Positions 58,709-64,000 of a stretch of 64,000 nt of DNA are shown one piece after another; within the stretch, counting starts at the first letter, position 1; the number at the start of each line of letters is the position of its first letter. The DNA lies in assembly GCA_029266635.1 (NCBI GenBank), contig JAQSWM010000002.1:248001-312000 (forward strand), written 5' to 3'. The position numbers were made by a program, and so were the translations under genes. This DNA is from Sphingobacteriaceae bacterium. Its GTDB lineage: Bacteria > Bacteroidota > Bacteroidia > Sphingobacteriales > Sphingobacteriaceae. The notes under the pieces are model-generated. The model did no database searches. It was not told where the DNA came from and saw nothing but the letters and a program-made list of their open reading frames with translations.

Positions 58709-61700
58709 ATGAAGTTCCTGCCTAAAATCCTCACTTCTTTATTCTTCATATTCGGGGCATATTCCGGTTTCTGCCAGCAAATCTTGTTTCGGAATTACTC
58801 CGTAAACAACGGGCTTTGCTCGAATACTGTGTGGAGCATCACGCAGGATAGCCAGGGTTATATGTGGTTCGGTACTAAAGACGGGCTGAACAGATTTGAC
58901 GGATACAATTACAAAGCATATAGGTATGAGCCGGGGCAGGCATCCTCTCTAGGAAGCAATTTCATACATAAGATCACCGCTGCAGACAATACTCACTTAT
59001 GGCTCGCAACCGATCAGGGCGTTTATATATTTGACCAGGAGAAGGAGGAATTTACCTTTTTTAAGCAGTCTGGCGATGATGTAGTGTACGATATTCATCG
59101 GGCGAAAAATGGTGTAATGTGGATAGCCACCCGTGATAAGGGATTGTTCAAGTATACTGAAGCCAGTGACCGCGTTGAGAACTATTCAACAACAACAAAA
59201 AGCCGTTTGTCATCCAATCAGATTAGAAAGGTTATTGAGGATGCTGACGGAAATATATGGATCGCGTCCTTTGGCGGCGGGCTTGATATCTTAAATCCGG
59301 CTACCAGGCAGATAACTCATCAATACGCTGGAGCAGGTTCAATCAGCAGCAATGCGATCCTCGAACTGTATAAAGACCTGAGCGGAAATATCTGGATCGG
59401 GACGCTGGCGGGAGGCTTAACAAAGTGGGACAGGGCTTCTAAGTCTTTCGCCACTTACACCAAAGCAGGTGGGAATTCAATCAACGACAATACCGTGCGT
59501 TCTATATTCCAACCTTCGCCCGATAAAATTTACTTCGGCACAGAAAAGGGATTGAATATTCTGAACCTTAGTACGGGCAAATTTACCGCCTACACTGTCA
59601 GAAATAACGATCCGCTCAGCATCAGCGACAATGCTATTTACACGATCTATCAGGATCGGGAGGGAGGCACATGGCTCGGCACCTATTTCGGCGGAGTGAG
59701 TTATTTTAGAGCGAAAGGATCGAACTTTGAACTTTATTATCCCAACGGCGATGCAACGTCTCTCTCCGGGAACGCGGTAAGTGCATTTCTGGAAGACAAG
59801 CCGGGCTACTACTGGGTGGCAACTGAGGATGGTGGCCTAAACTACTTCAATTCCTTCGCAAAAACCTTCAAGCATTTTCCGTTTAGCAGTAATCAGCAAA
59901 ACCTTTCTTATCACAACATCCACTCGCTTCATAAAGACAAAGCAGGAAATATTTGGATAGGCACTTTCACGGGCGGCCTCAACGTATACAATCCAAATAC
60001 CGGAGAAGTGAAGGTATATAAATACAGCGCAAGCAATCCCAGGAGCCTGAGCAACAATTCAATTTATTCAATTTATGAAGACAAATCCGGCAGGACCTGG
60101 GTGGGTACAGTTTTCGGATTGAATTTATACGATCCTCAAACCGACTCCTTCATCCGCATAAAAGAACAAGGCCTCAGCACAAACTGTATTTACGCGATTG
60201 ACGAAGACGACTACGGGAATCTTTGGTTTGCTACCTATGAAGGGGGCTTAGTGGGCAAGGAGAAGTCGACTGGTAGCTGGGTACAATATTCTCAGTCTAA
60301 CAAGCGCAATTCCATCAGTTCAGACAAGGTTATCTCCATGCTCGATGATCATTCCGGCAACTTATGGCTCGGCACAGATGGCGGAGGACTGAACTTGTTT
60401 AACATTCAAACCCGAACCTTCAAATACGTAGGATCAAAAGAGGGGATAACCAGTTCTGTGATCTATGGTCTACAAAAAGATAAATCGGGCAACATCTGGC
60501 TTTCGAGCAATAATGGCCTTTACAAGTACAATCCCCAGTCCCAAAAGGTAAACCACTATACCCAATGGGATAATCTGCAAAGCAAGCAGTTTAATTATAA
60601 TGCTTCGTACAAGGCGAGCGACGGGAAATTCTTTTTTGGTGGTGTGAAGGGCTTCAATGCCTTTTATCCCGATAGCGCCAAAAACCTGAACTACCCGCAC
60701 AAGGTCTCCATCACCAATCTGCAGCTTTTTAACAAAGACATCGGAATAGGTGAAGAAGAGAGCCCGCTGGACCGCATGATCAACTACGCTGATGAAATTA
60801 CTCTTTCCCACAGCCAGTCTGTCATCAGCTTTGATTATGCAGCTTTGAGCTACATAGCGCCAAGAAAAATCCAGTATGCATACAAAATGGAGGGCTTTGA
60901 TAAAAATTGGAATTTTGTAGGCGATCAGCGCAAAGCCACCTACACTAATCTTCCCGCAGGCACTTACACTTTTAAGCTTAAATCTACTGATAACGACGGA
61001 AACTGGATAGATGCTGAAACGGCTCTGAAGGTGAAAGTGCTGCCACCTTTTTACCGAACAAACTGGGCTTACCTGCTTTACATACTTGTTTTTGCGGGCA
61101 TTTTTGTGCTGGCACGCAGATACGTCATCCGGGAGGCAAGAAGGCGTAATCAAGTCAACCTCGAACGTTTAAAAAACGTTGAAGAACAAGAATTCTATAA
61201 GCAAAAAATCGACTTCTTTACTTCAATGGCTCACGAGATCAGGACACCCTTGTCATTGATCATAGCGCCTTTAGAGCGCCTGTTATCATCCGGAAAACTT
61301 CAGCCCGAAATAAAAGAGCAGCTTAACGTAATGGGCGAAAATTCTGATCGCCTGCAAACACTTGTAACGCAATTGCTGGATTTCAGGCGCATAGAGAGCG
61401 ATATCTACGAAATACACAAAGAGAATATAGAGATTGTCGCCTTGGTGCAGTCAATCTTTACACGCTTTTATCCCGTGGCTCAGCAGAAGGGAATGAAGTT
61501 TTCGATCGAAACAAAGATATCTCACCTGAATGCCGAAGCGGATCCGGAAGCGCTCACCAAAATTTTAAGCAACCTTCTCATCAATGCCTTTAAATTTACC
61601 AGGACGAAGGTGAAGGTTAAGGTGCTGGAGCCAAAGAAAAGTGCAAGCGGACAGTCGTTCTTTTCTATCAGCGTTGAAGATGATGGCATCGGAATCCCCA

Positions 61701-62743
61701 AAGAGCAGGTTGATAACATCTTCAAAAAGTTCTTCAAGGTTACAGCAGGGCAATATGATTACAGTAACCTCGGCGGCACAGGCATTGGCCTGGCGCTAGC
61801 TAAATCGCTGGCAGAAAAGCACAATGGCGACTTGTTTGTGGAAAGCCAGGAAGGCACAAAGACGGTGTTTACTGTTAAAATACCATACGCAGATGTAGTT
61901 TCTGAAGATGTTGAGCTCCTCGTTACGGCAATGCCGGTGGATACGAGCGACGTGGATGACGATAGCAAACCTGTTATCATGGTAGCAGAGGATGATCGTT
62001 CGATGATCAGCTTTATCCTGAAAAGCTTGCAAATTGATGGCTACAAAACCATCGGTGCCCGCAACGGTGCACAAGCGCTGAAGCTCCTGGATGAGCATCA
62101 TATTGATTTGATCATATCGGACGTGATGATGCCCCACACCGACGGGCTGGAGCTTTGTAAAAAGGTAAAGCAGGACATCAATTTCAGCCACATCCCTTTT
62201 ATACTTTTAACTGCTAAAGCCAACTCAGAAGCTGAGATTGAAGGATTTGAAAACGGTGCTGATGCATACATTGTGAAGCCTTTTAAATGGAAACACGTAT
62301 CGGCTGTTATAAAAAACCTTCTTGGCTCCAGGGCCATTTTGAAGGAGAAGTTCAGCCAGCAGCCGCTCGCAGAAGCTAAGGGCCTTACCACCAATACCCG
62401 CGACAGTAAATTCATTCAGAAGATCATCAGCATTATTGAAGAACGGATAACTGATCCTCAGCTTTCGGTAGAGGAGCTGAGCCGTGAGATGGCCATGAGC
62501 CGCTCGTCGCTTCATAAAAAGCTGAAGTCTATGACAGGTAGTGTACCAAATGAATTCATCCGCCTTGTGCGCCTGAAGCATGCCGCCAAACTGTTGTTGC
62601 TGCAGGAGTATAATGTATCTGAAGTAGGTTTCATGGTAGGCTTTAACTCACATTCATACTTCTCGAAATGCTTTTTCCAGCAGTTTAATCAAACCCCAAC
62701 CGAGTTCGCAGAAAATGGAGCAGAGGCCGATGTTGTGAAGTAG
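58709..62743 (+). CDS. Hybrid two-component system regulator (HTCS)
   Basis: This 1344-residue protein combines sensor and regulator. After a signal sequence, a periplasmic propeller of repeated reg_prop blades (GNIWIGTLAGGL-type, about 30-630) and a Y_Y_Y domain (about 700-770) sense the glycan. One transmembrane helix is at about 783-805. The HisKA box FFTSMAHEIRTPLSL is at about 836 and the HATPase at 940-1060. The receiver (PVIMVAEDDRSM..., phospho-Asp near 1137) is followed by an AraC-type DNA-binding domain (about 1245-1340). It should switch on the SusC/D and hydrolase genes when oligosaccharide is present. Confidence 0.95.
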   Translation: MKFLPKILTSLFFIFGAYSGFCQQILFRNYSVNNGLCSNTVWSITQDSQGYMWFGTKDGLNRFDGYNYKAYRYEPGQASSLGSNFIHKITAADNTHLWLATDQGVYIFDQEKEEFTFFKQSGDDVVYDIHRAKNGVMWIATRDKGLFKYTEASDRVENYSTTTKSRLSSNQIRKVIEDADGNIWIASFGGGLDILNPATRQITHQYAGAGSISSNAILELYKDLSGNIWIGTLAGGLTKWDRASKSFATYTKAGGNSINDNTVRSIFQPSPDKIYFGTEKGLNILNLSTGKFTAYTVRNNDPLSISDNAIYTIYQDREGGTWLGTYFGGVSYFRAKGSNFELYYPNGDATSLSGNAVSAFLEDKPGYYWVATEDGGLNYFNSFAKTFKHFPFSSNQQNLSYHNIHSLHKDKAGNIWIGTFTGGLNVYNPNTGEVKVYKYSASNPRSLSNNSIYSIYEDKSGRTWVGTVFGLNLYDPQTDSFIRIKEQGLSTNCIYAIDEDDYGNLWFATYEGGLVGKEKSTGSWVQYSQSNKRNSISSDKVISMLDDHSGNLWLGTDGGGLNLFNIQTRTFKYVGSKEGITSSVIYGLQKDKSGNIWLSSNNGLYKYNPQSQKVNHYTQWDNLQSKQFNYNASYKASDGKFFFGGVKGFNAFYPDSAKNLNYPHKVSITNLQLFNKDIGIGEEESPLDRMINYADEITLSHSQSVISFDYAALSYIAPRKIQYAYKMEGFDKNWNFVGDQRKATYTNLPAGTYTFKLKSTDNDGNWIDAETALKVKVLPPFYRTNWAYLLYILVFAGIFVLARRYVIREARRRNQVNLERLKNVEEQEFYKQKIDFFTSMAHEIRTPLSLIIAPLERLLSSGKLQPEIKEQLNVMGENSDRLQTLVTQLLDFRRIESDIYEIHKENIEIVALVQSIFTRFYPVAQQKGMKFSIETKISHLNAEADPEALTKILSNLLINAFKFTRTKVKVKVLEPKKSASGQSFFSISVEDDGIGIPKEQVDNIFKKFFKVTAGQYDYSNLGGTGIGLALAKSLAEKHNGDLFVESQEGTKTVFTVKIPYADVVSEDVELLVTAMPVDTSDVDDDSKPVIMVAEDDRSMISFILKSLQIDGYKTIGARNGAQALKLLDEHHIDLIISDVMMPHTDGLELCKKVKQDINFSHIPFILLTAKANSEAEIEGFENGADAYIVKPFKWKHVSAVIKNLLGSRAILKEKFSQQPLAEAKGLTTNTRDSKFIQKIISIIEERITDPQLSVEELSREMAMSRSSLHKKLKSMTGSVPNEFIRLVRLKHAAKLLLLQEYNVSEVGFMVGFNSHSYFSKCFFQQFNQTPTEFAENGAEADVVK

Positions 62744-62823
62744 CCGCTACAGATGTTGCAAATTGCAATACAATCTTTACAGGGCAGTTGCGATATTCAG
62801 CTTAAACTTGTAGAAAAATAGAA

Positions 62824-64000
62824 ATGAACAGTAAGCTTCTTTGGGCTATTTGCTTAGTTGCAATGGCAATATCTGTTTCGGGATTTAAAACTTTTGCGAA
62901 AGAGATTGATCCCGCTGGTGCTTCACAGAAGCCTAATGTGCTATTTATCGTGGTGGATGATATGAACTCTTGGAGCGTTTTGGGCGACTACCCTGCACTT
63001 AAGGTCCCCAATATCAAGAAGCTATTATCACAATCATATTATTTCAGCAATGCTTCATGCGCTGCCCCAGTTTGCATCCCGTCAAGGGCTTCGTTCTTTA
63101 GCGGCGTATACCCTCATAATACCGGCGTTTACGGCAATGGCCCTGATGTTTGGGGTGTTTCAAAAAAGCTCGGTGAGGTAGAAACCCTTCCGGAGTGCTT
63201 TAAACGCAATGGCTATACAACGTGGGGCAGGGGCAAAACTTTCCACGTATCTCTTCCAGGCACCCGTGAGCAGGATATGTTTGACAATGCTGTTTACAAT
63301 GGAGGTTTTGGCCCATTCCCGGCCAAAGCTTACTGGTCGGGGAAAAGCCACTGGTATGGCATACAACCCTGGGAAGGGCCCGACACTGATTTCCCTGATG
63401 TGAAAAACGCGACTGCCGCAGTTGAGTTTCTGAATCAAAAACACGAGAAGCCTTTCTTTATGTATTATGGATTGTATCGTCCACATTCCCCCTACACTGC
63501 TCCAAAGCGGTTTATGGAAATGTACAAAGATTCAGAGATTACACTACCACCCGGGTATTTGAAAAATGACCTTGACGATATTCCTGATAAGGGAAAAGAA
63601 TTGATTGATGGGATGCGTGCGCTCCAAACTGCGGGCTTAACTAAAGAACAGGCCTGGCTGCGCTTCCTGAAAGCTTACTGCGCCAATTACAGTTTTGCCG
63701 ATTGGAATTTAGGGCGAGTATTGGAAAGCCTCGATAAAAGCCCTTATGCTAAAAATACAATTGTTGTTTTTTGTTCAGATAACGGCTTTCATAACGGTGC
63801 CAAAGATCACTGGACCAAAAGTACCCTTTGGGAGCAAGCTGATGCGGTTCCGTTCCTCATCCGCCTTCCAAACGGAAAAGCTTATAAATGTCCCCAGCCA
63901 ATTACGCTGGTGGATATTTACCCTACATTAGTGGAGTACTGTGGCATTCAGGCTCCTAAGCAGAAGCTCGACGGACAAAGCTTGGTGTCAATTTTGAAAA
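62824..64000 (+). CDS. Sulfatase (cut by window edge)
   Basis: ATG 62824 opens a frame to the right edge, giving 392 visible residues. The signal peptide is followed by NVLFIVVDDMNSWSVLG with metal ligands. ASCAAPVCIPSRASFFSG contains the formylglycine cysteine (C-x-P-S-R, near residue 83). CSDNGFHNGAKDHWTKSTLWEQ fits iduronate-2-sulfatase-like members. It is only distantly similar to the sulfatase at 52690, so the locus has two different sulfatases. The 3' end is missing. Confidence 0.9.
   Translation, partial: MNSKLLWAICLVAMAISVSGFKTFAKEIDPAGASQKPNVLFIVVDDMNSWSVLGDYPALKVPNIKKLLSQSYYFSNASCAAPVCIPSRASFFSGVYPHNTGVYGNGPDVWGVSKKLGEVETLPECFKRNGYTTWGRGKTFHVSLPGTREQDMFDNAVYNGGFGPFPAKAYWSGKSHWYGIQPWEGPDTDFPDVKNATAAVEFLNQKHEKPFFMYYGLYRPHSPYTAPKRFMEMYKDSEITLPPGYLKNDLDDIPDKGKELIDGMRALQTAGLTKEQAWLRFLKAYCANYSFADWNLGRVLESLDKSPYAKNTIVVFCSDNGFHNGAKDHWTKSTLWEQADAVPFLIRLPNGKAYKCPQPITLVDIYPTLVEYCGIQAPKQKLDGQSLVSILK

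Overview
The window looks like chromosome of a Bacteroidota bacterium, most like Sphingobacteriaceae (Pedobacter/Mucilaginibacter type). It carries a SusC/SusD pair, a hybrid two-component regulator, type IX secretion genes (PorP/SprF plus a type B sorting domain), and promoters of the Bacteroidota form TAnnTTTG instead of sigma70 boxes. Gram-negative lipoprotein and outer-membrane signals are common. No complete rRNA, tRNA or CRISPR array was seen.

Region 1 (1-13.5 kb) is a sulfur and thiol block, mostly on the minus strand. One operon (6988 down to 1706) holds a persulfide dioxygenase-rhodanese fusion, a rhodanese, a universal stress protein, two YeeE/YedE thiosulfate-transporter halves, a periplasmic rhodanese and an MFS transporter, preceded by a TauE/SafE exporter. 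A second operon (12376 down to 7949) holds thioredoxin, TlpA, a split DsbD and small membrane proteins. A third unit holds DUF983, DUF302 and serine acetyltransferase. Four near-identical CRP-like palindromes, GTRAC-N4-GTYAC, lie upstream of these units. Five -7 boxes sit exactly 22 bases from a palindrome edge, and one palindrome serves two divergent promoters symmetrically. A Crp/Fnr regulator with a C-x5-C pair is encoded next to them (12841-13485). I read this as a small persulfide/thiol-stress regulon.

Region 2 (13.5-23.1 kb) holds AT-rich genes of unknown function, two small genes of the type found in mobile elements, and a copper cassette: two DUF305 proteins, a DUF3347 lipoprotein, a haem-binding protein, a multicopper oxidase fused to a CopB-like barrel, and a CPH-type copper ATPase. 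The cassette is bracketed by 32-bp direct repeats with one mismatch. At 23062-23082 there is a tRNA 3'-end remnant followed by a terminator, which suggests the right end of an integrated island that extends left beyond the window.

Region 3 (23.2-39.5 kb) is mostly housekeeping and miscellaneous genes: cold-shock protein, GNAT-nitrilase fusion, HAD hydrolase, proline dehydrogenase, thymidylate kinase, YceH, a two-component system with a likely target gene, and an MFS drug exporter. It also holds a RAYT transposase flanked by inverted REP hairpins (30085-30700), which has broken a NERD/PLD nuclease locus.

Region 4 (39.6-64 kb) is a polysaccharide utilisation locus on the plus strand. It encodes GH20, GH43, a GH5-like glycosidase, aldose epimerase, SusC, SusD, a type IX-secreted surface protein with its own PorP/SprF, a sulfatase, a PHP-like protein of unknown activity, a GH127-type arabinofuranosidase relative, the hybrid two-component regulator, and a second sulfatase cut by the window edge. 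The likely substrate is a sulfated heteropolysaccharide containing N-acetylhexosamine and arabinofuranose-type branches.
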